This document shows positions 48,073-59,913 of a stretch of DNA of 64,000 nt, in pieces (position 1 is the first letter of the stretch; each line of letters begins with the position of its first letter). The notes under the pieces were generated by a model. That model worked only from the letters and a program-made list of their open reading frames with translations, was not told the origin of the DNA and did not search any database. This DNA comes from Physcomitrium patens. Taxonomy: Eukaryota; Streptophyta; Bryopsida; Funariales; Funariaceae. The stretch lies in the NCBI RefSeq assembly GCF_000002425.4, contig NC_037260.1:9969414-10033413 (forward strand), in the 5' to 3' direction. The translations under genes were made by a program, and so were the position numbers.

Positions 48073-48928
48073 ATCTAAAATATTGCTAATGCTACCATAA
48101 TTTATGTTGTTGCCACTACAACTTGCAATCCACTACATACCATCCACATCTTTTATTAATATCATTAATAAATTTTATTTATTTATTTTGACTAATATTA
48201 ATAAATAATATTTAAAGTATCAACAAAAATAAAATAATTATAATTAAAAAAACTAAATAAATATATCAAATATGTGGCAAGTTATTGTTGCAATAGCAAA
48301 ATTGTATTGACAACAAAAAATTGGAAACAATATTTTATTCAATAATATAATTGATGTGTAATAATAAGTTGATGCTATAGAAATAATCCCAATTAATTGG
48401 ATAAATATAAAACATTGAAACACATGAGTGAAAATTACACATTTTTGATGATAACATATTCATAAGATTAAAGTTGGATAACTTTTAAAATATTTCTATG
48501 ACTTTTCAAAATGTATAATAATTGCAAGTTAATTTCAAATTTTAAAAATTACTTTTCACACCAATGTTGAATTGAGTTCTTGAATTATGTCAAAATATAA
48601 CATAAAATTTTATTTATTCTAAGAAATTTTAATTATCATTGAATAGAAAAGACTTTTTTCAATTAAAAGTATATTCAAATTTTACAAGATTTTTACAAAG
48701 AAATAATAGATTCATATAATTCTATTAGGAAAGTTGACACAAAAAAATCACATGTCATACGAAGGTCAAAAAAGCTTTTAAGATATTGAAGATTGCCTCT
48801 GCATCAACACCAAAATTAAGACATACAAAATTAAAAAAGAAATTATTTTTTAAAGAAATGAAACCATAGATTTTATATTGGATTTAATTAAATCACAATA
48901 TAGAGACAATTTCAAGCTTCTTATATAC

Positions 48929-48967
<39 letters not shown>

Positions 48968-49380
48968 TTATTTCAAATCAAATATTTGTATTTAATGTAT
49001 AAATTCATAATTGGTACTATCTTTGTATGTAATTAATACCAAATATTATTGCTAAATTTGAATCATTATATTTTACATAAACCCCTTAAATCTCCACATT
49101 TCTCAGGCTGTTACTTTTTCTCTTTTTCATTCCAAACATCACAATATAAATGAAAATCAGAGAAAATATAAATTCACTTTTTCTGATTGCTAACACAATA
49201 GGTGAGTATTGAGAGACATATTGGTCCACCTTGCTTGTAGTGATCCATGAGCTGCCTCCTCCATTACACATTCTCAAACAAGCTAAACTAGTATGGACAA
49301 CCACAAAAAAGAAAAAGACATGAACAAAAACATCACAATTTAATAACCATGTAATATTACAAGAATTTGGTAATTAACCA
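46816..49380. other. AT-rich DNA rich in (TA)n and (ATT)n
   Basis: No gene seen. Arrays at about 47682-47720, 47807-47826, 48034-48070 (TA) and 48937-48967 (ATT). The frame at 49086-49304 is unremarkable. Confidence 0.55.
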
Positions 49381-49930
49381 TCCAAGTCTTCTGAAAACAA
49401 TACAAAAAAAGAAAAAAAGAAATGGAGAATGAATGAATTTCCAAAGGGATGAAAGCAAAACACATAGCAAGCAATCAGGCAAGCAAATGGACTTTGTGAA
49501 GGAAGGGCAACACCATCACAAAGGAAAAAGGAGGGGAGGGTAGTGACGTGGCCAAGGGAAGGTAGGTAGGTCGGTAGAAAGCATGGCAGAGGGTGGGGAA
49601 GGAACAGAAGAGGCACCCATGGCCCAACTGCCGTTTCTCCGTCCGTCCGTTCGTTCGTCCGTCCTATTGCCCCTCATCATCCTCCTATGACTGTTATTGC
49701 TACCTACCACCCACCACCCCCGTCACTCCTCGTAGAATCGTGTCTCAGAAACCTCCTTATTCAATCGACTGGCTCCGCCATTGTATGCCGTCAGATCGCA
49801 GCTGCCGCTCAGATGCGATATCAACCGTAGATTGGATTACTTGGAACGGAAAGAGGGAACGTAGGGGAACCAGGGGAGCGGGCAGGTTGGAGGGCCCTTC
49901 AGACTGCCCTCAATGCACATGATACTCTTG
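49381..49930. other. GC-rich island without a recognisable gene
   Basis: Sharply bounded GC-rich block with GGTAGGTAGGTCGGTAG near 49562-49577 and CGTC/CGTT tetranucleotide repeats at about 49638-49663. Overlapping frames on both strands show no known domain. Similar in character to 34.6-35.5 kb; could be an orphan first exon or promoter. Confidence 0.4.
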
Positions 49931-50280
49931 TTTCCATGAAGAATTCTTGCAACTCATAAATGTTTTAGGTAGTGTTAGATTTTTTATTAGATATATCATA
50001 AAAATATATGTTTCTTAGAACCAAAATAAAAATTTTTAGATTTTTTTTAAAGAATTTTACATTGCATTTACATACAACATAATGATCAAAAAAAAAAAAA
50101 AAAAGGAAAAAAAAGACTTAAGCATGATTACATAGATATTTCTTTTAAAAATATAAAATATTTTATTTCATAAAAAATTATTTAAAATTAATGGTTCTTT
50201 ATTTTAATGAAAAAAAAAGTTCAACTTTAAAACGATAGTCTTAAAACTTTAGTAATACAAAAAACACTTTAGTTTTGAGT

Positions 50281-50343
<63 letters not shown>

Positions 50344-50800
50344 ATTATAGATATAAAATAATTATAGATATAAAATAATTTAAAATAATTCTATAGTTAT
50401 TATTTTAAAAAATAATTCTATTATTAAATCAATTTTATATAAAAATATATAAAAGAAGAAATTTAAAGAAAAATATATTTTATACATAATAAAATTTACT
50501 TATATGAATAAATAAAATTATATAAAATTAAGATGATATGTTAGATGATTAACTAGTTTACTAAATATTTAATATTGTAAATTATTATTTAATCTTATCA
50601 TAACTATTTTCAATGTTTTTTAGAAGTATAAGCTCTAATATATATAGAATTACAAATATTTGCAATCAAATTCTTGTTAAAAAATATAAGATCAAATGTG
50701 TATTAAGTATTGGAAATTAGAAAAAGTTCCAAGTTACAAACTTATTTTGTAGTATTATAAGATATTTGTATAATATTAATAATCATAAAATTAAATAGTG

Positions 50801-50834
<34 letters not shown>

Positions 50835-51137
50835 TTATGCACATTTATTATTTTAATAATTTAAAAAGAAGTAAATAAAATAATAAAATTGAAGAAAAAA
50901 TAAGATTTTGTATTTGCATATACACATAATATAAATCAAAATAAATAAGTATAATATAAAAACCATAATAGTATCTTATATATTATTCTTTTTATATTTT
51001 TTAAAAATCATATGAATTTTTTTTATATATAAAATTTTATTAGAAAAGACAACATTAAAAAAATTATAAGATATATTTAAGTTAGTTTTTAGTTACATTT
51101 GGATAATAATTTATAAATTTAAAATTCCATATTTATT

Positions 51138-51191
<54 letters not shown>

Positions 51192-51786
51192 TAAATATAC
51201 ATAATTTTAGTCTTTATAAATATTTTAGATTTTATAATTTATAATATTAATATAATTTATTTTTTAAAATAATCAATTAATTAATTATTAAAGTAAAAAA
51301 GCATATTAAGTATTATTATATTTTTATATTTTTAATAGTACTAGAAGCATCTTTATATATTTAAAAGAATATTGTGTTCATTAAGATTATATATAAAAAT
51401 TACTAACTTAAACTTATATTTTATAAAAAGTTATTTATAAATATATATATAATTAAAAATATATATTTAAGAAGCTTCTATAGAAATAAAGTATATATTT
51501 TGTGTAAGTTTTATATTATAAAAAATTTATATTTTTATATTATATAAAATTAAACATCCATATATATCAATGTAGATCAATACAAGCTCAATGAAGAAGA
51601 GATTTTGAGTTTTCAACCTATCGCCCTTCAAACTAGCCAACTTCTAACTTGCATGCTCCCGTGGTTCTCTTATGTTCTTTCTTTTTGTTCTTAGTAGTCA
51701 AATTAATGGTTGATTTTGCATCTGAGCAAAGTTTGTAATTCAATAGCCCACAATACTGGAATTAGTTGATTGAATAAGAATTTTTT
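49931..51786. other. AT-rich DNA with long (TA)n arrays
   Basis: No gene seen. (TA)n at about 50281-50337 (interrupted), 50803-50834 and 51143-51190. A 16-base unit containing AATAATTATAGATATA is repeated at about 50340-50372. Confidence 0.6.
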
Positions 51787-52280
51787 TGTCACAAGTACAC
51801 TTTACATAAGACCAAATAAAAAGTTGAACAAAAAGGTTTCAAGAAGAAAGTTAATATGAACTTGATTAAATCACATGAGTACAAAATCAATACTAAGAAA
51901 GATGAGCTAAAGCTTTAAGAGATGTATTGTTAAGATTGAAGATCTCTTCAGTTTCAATTCTAATATATATTAGGTATTAGGAAGCTTCTTAAGAAGTTTT
52001 CATGTTATTTGGACACAAAGCAATTGTAAGATCTTTCTTGTATAACTTCTTTAATCCTCCAAGAACTTTTTACAATACATTGAAATTCTTTTAAAATATT
52101 ATAAGAATACTTTAGAATCTTTTACTAAAATATTTTGAAAATCTTCTAGAATCTTTTATTAAAATATTTTAAGTATCTTCTAAAAATTTTAAAATATAAT
52201 AAAATATTTTTAAAATATTCATAGAATCTTCTTATTAAACATTTCTAAAATTACTTTTCTTTCTAACTCTAAGTTTCACA
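51787..52280 (-). repeat. LTR of family C chromovirus (left copy, 3' LTR)
   Basis: Begins TGTCACAAG and ends TTTCACA on the + strand. Matches 59470-59913 in the same order: an AATACTAAGAAAGATGAGC-like block, AAGATCTCTTCAG versus AAGATCCCCTCAG, a TATA-like block, AGGAAGCTTCTTAAGAAGTTTT, AAGCAA..GTAAGATC and then a worn AGAATCTTTT array. Boundaries are estimates because the copy is strongly decayed. Confidence 0.7.
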
Positions 52281-53015
52281 ATGAGCATCAATTTCACATT
52301 TGCAAGAATTCAAGGATTTGTTGGATAATAGCCACAATATATATTGAATGTTGATCTCTACTTAAAAGATAGATTGGTATATTTAGATAGCAATAATATT
52401 CACCTTCATCTCTTTATAAAAGACATATTTCTTTGAACTTGGTTAGCATTAAGGCCTTCAAAACATCCATGAAAAGTGACTTCAATTCTATTTGGTTCTA
52501 CTGGACCAACTTGTAATAGAATGATCAAAGCTTGAATATCATCTTGGAGGTTTTTCTATTTGAATTGATTGTAACATGGACATTTTCTCCTTTTATAAGA
52601 TATAACTTCATCTTAAAGATGATCTTATATAGGTTGCAAGAATTGGAATGGTTGATTTGGTAATTATGATTAGAAAAACTCCAAATCTGGTTCTACTTGA
52701 GATTTATGATCGAAAGACTCTCTAAACACTTTATAATTTGGATTATAAATTGGATACATTGAATTCTAAGGTTTTTGTGAGCAATATTTGTTTTGTTTTT
52801 GTTTGTTTGTTTGTTTGTTTTTTTTTTTTTTGTTTTTTTTTGTTTTTTTTTTTTAATTTCATATATAACATGTTAATAGAAATTTTATAAAAAAATTATC
52901 CTAAAATAGATTTAAATTTTTGAAGATAGCATCAATGAAACTTATATATATTTTGCATTACATTAATTAGTTATTTTATTTTATTTTATTTTATCTTTTT
53001 ATTTTTTTATTGATT
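52281..53015. other. AT-rich 3' part of element C with a T/G tract
   Basis: Lies between the chromodomain end and the 3' LTR of element C, where the 3' UTR belongs. Contains GTTT repeats followed by long T-tracts at about 52797-52855. No frame. Confidence 0.5.
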
Positions 53016-55655
53016 TTTATATATACTCATTGATATCATAGCCACACCAATGAATAAAGTATTTCAACTTGTCTTTCTTTTGTTGAAAATTAAGGACTTT
53101 TTTTTACTTTAGTTCTACATATTTATCTATTTCAATGCAAGGCGGTGATAGTTGTATTTTTCTTAAAATAGTTGATTTTATATAAGCTTCTAATAGAAAA
53201 ATATAAAAGACTATATGTACCTTCATAGATGTGTGTAATTATAACCAATAAGTTATTTGATTGATTTGCTTTTGAATACAAAATGGCCTCAATCTTTGTT
53301 AGTCCAACTTATTGTAAGATCAATTGACTTGATATTTTGTCAAAAAAGCTACTTTATCTCCAACTTTAAAAGTAGTAGATTCTTTTCTAAATTTTTTTAA
53401 AGATGCTTTGTAAAAATCTTGAGCTACTTATTAATAGAGCTTCAAAGCTTTTTGGAGCTAAAACAATTATTTTGGAAGATCTTTAGCTACTAAATTTTCA
53501 TCTTTTGATATACTTAATAAATCAAGCTTCAGATTATAACTACAACTTGCTTAAAATGATGTTTGTTGAGTTAAAGCATAAAAAATATTATTATAAGGAA
53601 ACTGTGCTAAAAGTAAATATAAGGTCTAATCATCTTATTGATAGTTGATAGTATATTGCAAATATTACTCTAAAATTTGATTGATTCATTTTATTTGATT
53701 ATTGATTTGAGAATAGAAGAAAAAAAAGTTTGATATTTATCTTTAATATATTAAAAATAGATTTTTAAAAATTCAATATAAACTAAGGTCCTCAATCAAA
53801 AGTGATATCATTAGATAGGCCATAATATTGATATATATTATCAAGAAAGAGCCTTAGTATTTCTTCTTTAGAAATTACCTTTTTATAAGAAATATAATGT
53901 ATCATCTTTATAAGTCAATCCACAACAATGTAGATAGTATCAAATATAATTTATGGTAGTAGATTAGTTATGAAGTCCATTGATATTAAAGACCATGGTT
54001 GCTTTAGAATTGGTAGTGGTTGTAAAAATCCATAAAGATAATGTTAAGAATTCTTGGATCTTGAAAAAATATTACACAAGAAAAAAAAAATCTTCATAGA
54101 CTTCTATATTTGAAGCAACCAAAAATCTTGAGAGATAAGCTATAATATTTTCTTAAATCCAAAATGTCTTGTAGTTAAGAAATCATAACAAGATTAAAAA
54201 ACATGAAGTTACATTAGTCTTTTTGGAATATGTAAATAATCTTCAAATACAAAAGATCTTCCATAAACTTGAACTTATTATTATTAAGAAATTGCTTGAT
54301 ATAACAAATTAATGAATCCTTAGCTGATGCTATACAAATTTGTTTTAAAAAAATTAAATCAATATATATAACTATAGAAATAGTACAAAGATGAAATTGT
54401 TCTAACTTCAAAAAAATTGTATATTACTAATCAAATATTGCTTTCACAGCATTTAGCACAAGATATGATTTTTTTGATAAAACATCTAATAGTCCTTGTT
54501 ATTTCTTTTCTTGATATGTAATCACAAAATTAAAACAAAATAATGACATATTCTAATGAGCTTGGCGACAATTCAAAATCTAAGCTGATATAAAATACTC
54601 AATTTTTTTGTGATTTGTATATATAGACATATGATATATAGCACCTTCTAATAAGTGGCGCCATTCTTAAAAAGAATCTATAATTGTAAGAAGCTCTTTA
54701 TTATGAATTCCATAATTGATGTCTATAGTTATTTTTATTTTTATTTTTATTTGATTAGAATGCAATTAAGTAGGGCTTTCTATCTTTTTCTATTTGTGAT
54801 AGTATAGCTCTTAATATAAAGTCAAAAAAATCAAATTCCAAATAAAAACCTTTCATAAAATTTGGATGCACTAAGATTAGAGTTGTAATAAAAGCTATCT
54901 TCAAATCTTGAAAAGTCCTTTATACTTGAAGTTTTTATTTTAATGTCTTTGGATGTCAATCAAATAAAAAGAGAAACTTAGAAATAATTCTTTACAAATA
55001 TCTAATAGAAATGGGCAAATTTTAAAAAATATTATACATTCTATATTGTCTTTAAAGTTGCTCATTCTATTACAACTTGAACTTTCTTTGGATCTATCAA
55101 TAGGCCTTCATTGCATATAATATATCCAAAAAACTCCACTTTTGATTGATGGAATATGTATTTTTTTAATTTGGCATATTATCTTGAATTTGATAACTTT
55201 TAAAAGACTAATTTCATATGTTCTTTATATTTTTTAAGAATCTCAAAACACATTAAGATATCATTAAGATATCATTGAGATATCATTAAGATATCATTAA
55301 AATAACAAATAATAAACTTTTCTAGGAATTTTTAAAAAATATCATTCATCAAATATTAGAATATAGTTGGAGCATTTGTCAATCTAAAAGGCATGTCATT
55401 ATATTCAAAATATCTTTATCTTGTTCAAAATATTCTCTTTTATTTATCTACTTCTTTAATCTATACCAAATTATATACTCTATAGAGATCTATTTTAGTT
55501 TAAATCTTAGCTTGATAAAATTATTTTAAAAGCTCTTATATCAATGATAATGGATAACAATTCTTCATCATTATCTTATTAAGGTTGTGATAATCAATAC
55601 ATATTTATAAAGATCTATCTTTTTTTTTACAATAAATATTGGTGCACATACTAGA
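53016..55655 (-). mobile_element. Family C chromovirus pol relic: RT, RNase H, integrase, chromodomain
   Basis: Read right to left: RT at about 55650-55070 (APIFIVKKKDRSL, IDYHNLNKI, then FRLTNAPTIFQ and the active-site region), RNase H at about 54950-54440 (GFYLEFDFFDFILRAILSQI, INYGIHNKELLTIIDSF, EWRHLLEGAIYHM), integrase at about 54240-53400 (a CNIFSRSKNS-like zinc end, PWSLISMDFITNL with the first Asp, VSKEEILRLFLDNIYQYYGL), and a chromodomain at about 53150-53030 (KLKYFIHWCGYDINE). Nearly every segment has stops and frame breaks. Domain order fits a plant chromovirus. Confidence 0.88.
55252..55306. repeat. 11-bp tandem repeat at the RT active site of element C
   Basis: Five successive 11-base units of ATTAAGATATC (starting 55252, 55263, 55274, 55285, 55296; the third has one change and the last is worn). 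On the - strand the unit encodes the region of the catalytic YxDD box (NDIL-like), which thus appears several times. Confidence 0.9.
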
Positions 55656-55659
55656 GATT

Positions 55660-56444
55660 TGGAATTATCAAAGATATAAATCTCAAAGAAAGAAATCATC
55701 TATATATTCTTGTGTTACTCAAAAAGAATAAGAAATTATTCAAAGATAGTAATATATTAAACTAGAATGGCTATTGCCAAAGATAAGAAGTCTTGAAACA
55801 AGATTAAAGACTAAAAAGACATTGATAACACTAAAAAAGGCTTCATTCTTGCCTTCATATATATTCTTTAATTAAAGCTATGTGGTACTCTTTTATAAGA
55901 CCTCCAACATGTGGTGACTTTGTATTAAAGATAAGAACTTCATGAAACAAAATGAATAAGTATAACAAAATGAAAAGAAAAAAAATATGTATATTAAAAA
56001 AAACTAGAATGACTATTGCCAAAAGATAAGGAAATTAAAGACTCTTGAATCCAAATTAGAAGCAAGAAAGAGATTGACAAGAGTGAAGAAAGCTTCACTC
56101 TTGTCTCTATATATACTATCTATCTAAGATCTATGTGGTGATGTTTAATAGAACTTCCAAAAACATGTTGACTTTGCATGATACATTTCTTGACTTCCAA
56201 GACAAGTTTTCTATATAGTTACCACATAGTTAGCTTATTCCACAAGCTGCCAATATATATGCCACATTCATAGCTTGGTGATCAAGTTTCTAACCTATCA
56301 ATCAACTAAAAACATATGTAAAGTCAAAATAATATCTAAGAAGCTTCTAGGAGGCTTTTCTAGAAGGTATTATGAAATTAATCTACTTTTATTTAATTCT
56401 ACCTATTTAGGTATTGAATATGTATATATTTGTGATATTACCTC
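55660..56444 (-). repeat. Family D LTR with internal duplication, inserted in element C RT
   Basis: Inverse of the LTR at 3124-3655. From 56444 downward it gives the LTR start, a HSE-like GAAGCTTCTAGGAGGC block (about 56338-56355) and a TATA-like run (56107-56116). A segment beginning with AACTAGAATG.CTATTGCCAAA occurs twice, at about 55738-55930 and 55992-56185, so the copy has a partial duplication. Its far end abuts RT sequence of element C near 55655. Confidence 0.8.
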
Positions 56445-57379
56445 TCCCTTCTAGAGATGAATTCTATGAGGAGCGATGATGAGATGTTGATGAAGATTAA
56501 GATGCGACAAATTATATTTGTCACATATTTTGATCTTTGTTTCCTTTAGAGATTATTGATAGGTCCTCTCGACCATTAGTACTATCTCATTTCAAGGCAA
56601 AAAGACTATCTTGTGATTTGATCATTGTTAAAATCTTCATAATTTTCTTCAAACAAAAAAATTGTAATATCATGAGGAATCGTGTCTACCTCCAATAAAA
56701 TCACCAAATATTGAAAGTCTTTTTGTAGATTGTAATACCAAATGCATTGTATTTTACCATATATTTGAAGAATGACATATTATTTTTGAAGGTCTTCATT
56801 CCTATTATATCATCTTAAAGGTTGTGATAATTGCAATGTCTTATTTGATAAGTCAACAAATGATAGCTCTTGAATTAAATCTATCAATTACTGATTTTGA
56901 ATCTCTTTGATGTCACAATTATAAAGAAATTATAATAAAAAGATAGAAGGTAGAAAAAAATATTTCCTAAATTATATTTCATTTATAACAAAGTTTTGCC
57001 ATCCCTCATCTTGATTTTTATAGATATCATTGATGAAAAGCCTCCATCTTCTTTGCTGCATTTGCAAGATTCTTTATTGGCTTTCATATGCATTCATTAA
57101 TATCATATCCATGCCAATAGGCAAGATATTTTAATTTATTTTGGTGCCACCTCGAGTCCAGAACTTCTTTCACTTCAAACTCTTCATTATTATCCACTTC
57201 TATAGGAGGAAGTGGGACTTATCTTCTTCTTGACATATTCATAGTCTTATATGATTTAAGAAGAGATATGTGGAATATAAGATCTATCTTCATTAACTCC
57301 AATAGATTTAATTGATAAGCAATTAGATTGATTTATCGACAAATAAGAAAAAGTTCAAACCTATGGTAGTCCAATTTAT
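56445..57379 (-). mobile_element. Family D chromovirus 3' end: chromodomain and 3' UTR
   Basis: Reading leftward from 57379: the end of integrase (KLDYHRFELF, then LMKIDLIFHISLLKSYKTMN), then a chromodomain at about 57235-57040 (VPLPPIEVDNNEEFEVKEVL, KLKYLAYWHGYDINE, NLANAAKKME), then an AT-rich UTR with a purine-rich AGAAGGGAGAGG tract just before the LTR at 56444. Better preserved than the copy at 0.7-1.5 kb. The upstream part is cut off by the assembly gap. Confidence 0.85.
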
Positions 57380-57479
57380 NNNNNNNNNNNNNNNNNNNNN
57401 NNNNNNNNNNNNNNNNNNNNNNNNNNNNNNNNNNNNNNNNNNNNNNNNNNNNNNNNNNNNNNNNNNNNNNNNNNNNNNN
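57380..57479. other. Assembly gap (100 N)
   Basis: Exactly 100 Ns, the usual placeholder for a gap of unknown length. It lies between family D integrase (left) and family C RT start (right), both on the - strand, so the body of the inserted family D element may be missing here. Confidence 0.98.
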
Positions 57480-59260
57480 CTAACAGTGGATTAGCATCTT
57501 CTTGAAGGTTAATCGCACAATCGTAAGGGCAATGCTTTGGTAGGATGTCTGCATTTTTTTTATCAAATATATTTGCAAAACTCTTATATGTCTCTGGAAT
57601 TTTTGTTGTAGCAATCACACGTTCTAATTCTGGATTTGCATAGATAACAAATGTAATATCTTATGTGGTCGCCTTTACAAATTCTCTAGCTTCAATAAAT
57701 AAATATTGTTTAATTTTTAGCTTACTGAGTATTAGAAGCTTTTTCATAGATCTAAAGGTTTTATAATCTACTAGAAGAAATTCTAACTTTTAGAATATTC
57801 AATCTATCCATGGATTGTATTTATTAAGGTATAAGAGTCCTAAAATGATTGAACTTGATGGTGATCTAATGACATTGAATACTATTTGGCTGCTATGGTT
57901 GTCGAAGGTTATTTCTAATGGGATTGTTTCATGAGTGACATCTCCTGAGGATAAAGGTTGACCATCTATTATTTCTACATGTACAGCTTTGGATTTTTTT
58001 ATAGTACAAATTTTTTGTGTGAAAATTTCTTTGTTAATAAAACATATAAAGGCTCTCGAATTAAGTAATGTATGACACTCTAGTTTTGGAACTCCTAACT
58101 ATATAAGTATAATAAAATAATAGGAAGGACTGGTAGAGAGTACAAGATTTTTTTTGATTTGTGATAGTAAAGAATCCAGCCACATGATTCTTACTGTAGT
58201 TGAATGTCCTTGTTTTTCTACAAAGCTTTTAATGATGTGGTCACATTCCTCATTTGATATATATGCTAGCATTTTTCTAAATAATTATTTATCTTATGGC
58301 TAGTTTTTCTATAATATAAGCATAGGCTAAATTTCCTTCGACACTTTTTTATTTTAGTCAAAAAGAGGTTTGAAGCAAACCACATCAATCCACATACCTT
58401 TTATTTTCAAATGCTCATTAGAATTGGATGGTGAAGAAGCTGCAGAATAATTGGTATAAACATGTGGCATAATTGAAGAACGTTTATCTTGTTGTCATTG
58501 AAATAAATAATTATTATACTTCACAGCTTGACTAATGGCTTCATTGAGTATTTGAGGACCTAAAATAGACAACAATAAGTCCTTGACATTGTCTCTAATC
58601 CTCAATGAAATTGGTTCATCAACGCATCTTTTTTCCAATTTATATTACATGCTAATTGTCAAAAATTTGAGGCATATATTGATACAAAATGTGTTTCTTG
58701 TCAAAGGCTTTGAATTTCAGTTGATAAAAAACAAACCTTATCATATTTACCAAATGCTTTCACAAATGCTACCAAAAATTCTTCAAAATTGTGCAATATA
58801 AGAGAATTCTTTTCAAATAATCAAGCAAACCAAAATAAAGCTTGATCTAAGAGCAAGGTTCCAACCAAAACAATACGAGATACTTTAGTGGAATATCATT
58901 GAAGTTGAAGCAAGGTGATTAGTTTTACTTAGTTTACAAAGCCATAAAATTTTAAGTAGATGCCATCAAAATTTTTTAAAAAGCTAATCTTTGATTCTTT
59001 TATTTTTATTGTTGTCAGATCATTGCCTTGAGTGGATGTACCTCCCATGTTTGTGGAAGCAAACATAGTCGTTTGAGATTTTGGAATCTCTATTGCTATT
59101 TGATGTAGTGGTTAAGGCACTCCAACTCCTTGACCATTATGTATAATCATATATAGTTCTTTATTTTGCTTCAACAAAGTCTCTATTTTGATTTTCAATG
59201 CTTTAAGAGCATTAAAAATAGAATCTAATTTGATCTCTTTAGAATTTGTCATATTATCTT
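57480..59260 (-). mobile_element. Family C chromovirus gag, protease and start of RT
   Basis: Right to left: gag from an ATG near 59251 (MTNSKEIKLDSIFNALKALK, then a gag core with LLDQALFWF and FEEFLVAFVKAFGKYDK at about 58900-58700); a worn zinc knuckle (CLYYRKTSHK, about 58330-58300, second Cys now Tyr); protease region at about 58000-57750 (VEIIDGQPLSSGDVTHETIP, VFNVIRSPSSSIILGLLYL); RT start at 57618-57480 (TYKSFANIFDKKNADILPKH, YDCAINLQED). The frame then enters the assembly gap; the rest of this RT is found at 55.65 kb beyond the inserted family D element. Confidence 0.88.
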
Positions 59261-59449
59261 TTCTACCTTTTACCATAGAAAAATAGAAAAATAGATGCTT
59301 TTAAAAAAAAAAACCTAATCTATGATATATATAAAAAAAAACCAAAATAATATTAAGAAAAGAATAATATTAGTTTAGAAGAGGATAATGTGCAACCTCT
59401 AAAATACTATAGTACTTTCAAAGAAAAGAATAATCCATTCTCTATCAAG

Positions 59450-59469
59450 AAAGACTAAGCTTCTAATAT
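59450..59469 (-). other. Probable primer-binding site of element C
   Basis: On the - strand the bases next to the LTR read TATTAGAAGCTTAG, a worn form of the initiator-Met primer-binding site (TGGTATCAGAGC) found in many plant gypsy elements. It directly abuts the LTR start at 59470. Confidence 0.65.
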
Positions 59470-59913
59470 TGTCTTGTGGTAGTCTCGACAAACTTTTAGG
59501 AACCATATATAAGACAAGGATTCAAGATCAAGAAATAGAGTTAGCTCAATATTGAAACAATAGCTCAATACAAGATAAGAAGGTCCTAGCTAGACCACAA
59601 GAAGTGAATTTTTGAGATTAAAGATCCCCTCAGCCTCGACTCCTATATATACTAGATCCTAAGAAGCTTCTTGAAAAGTTTTATAAGGCTTGAGAATAAA
59701 GCAAGCCTAAGATCCTACTTTGGCAACTTCTTAAATCATCTAAAGCCTCCTAGAACCTTCTAAGATTTTCTATGACCTTTTAGAACTTTCTTAGAATCTA
59801 TGAGAACCTTTTAGAATCTTTTAGAATCTTTTTAGAATCTATTAGAATCTTCTAGAACCTTCTAGGATCTTCAAGAAACTTCTTAAATCTTCTTCAATTA
59901 TATATTCGTGACA
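59470..59913 (-). repeat. LTR of family C chromovirus (right copy, 5' LTR)
   Basis: 444 bases beginning TGTCTTGTGG and ending CGTGACA on the + strand. Partner of 51787-52280. Read in the direction of the element (right to left) it has an HSE-like array (59890-59749), then a TATA-like run (59652-59643), then the R/U5 part and the primer-binding site, a sensible promoter layout. Confidence 0.85.
59749..59890 (-). promoter_or_regulatory. Heat-shock-element-like decamer array in the family C LTR
   Basis: About fourteen 10-11 base units of the type TTAGAATCTT or CTAGAACCTT in tandem. The last part (about 59844-59885) is an almost uninterrupted alternation of GAA and TTC separated by two bases, the arrangement bound by heat-shock factor trimers. 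It is about 95 bases upstream of the TATA-like run in the element's reading direction. Confidence 0.7.

Noticed and set aside
49593..49922. 109-codon open frame in the GC island
   Set aside because: Part of it translates a CGTC repeat and an overlapping frame exists on the other strand; no domain.
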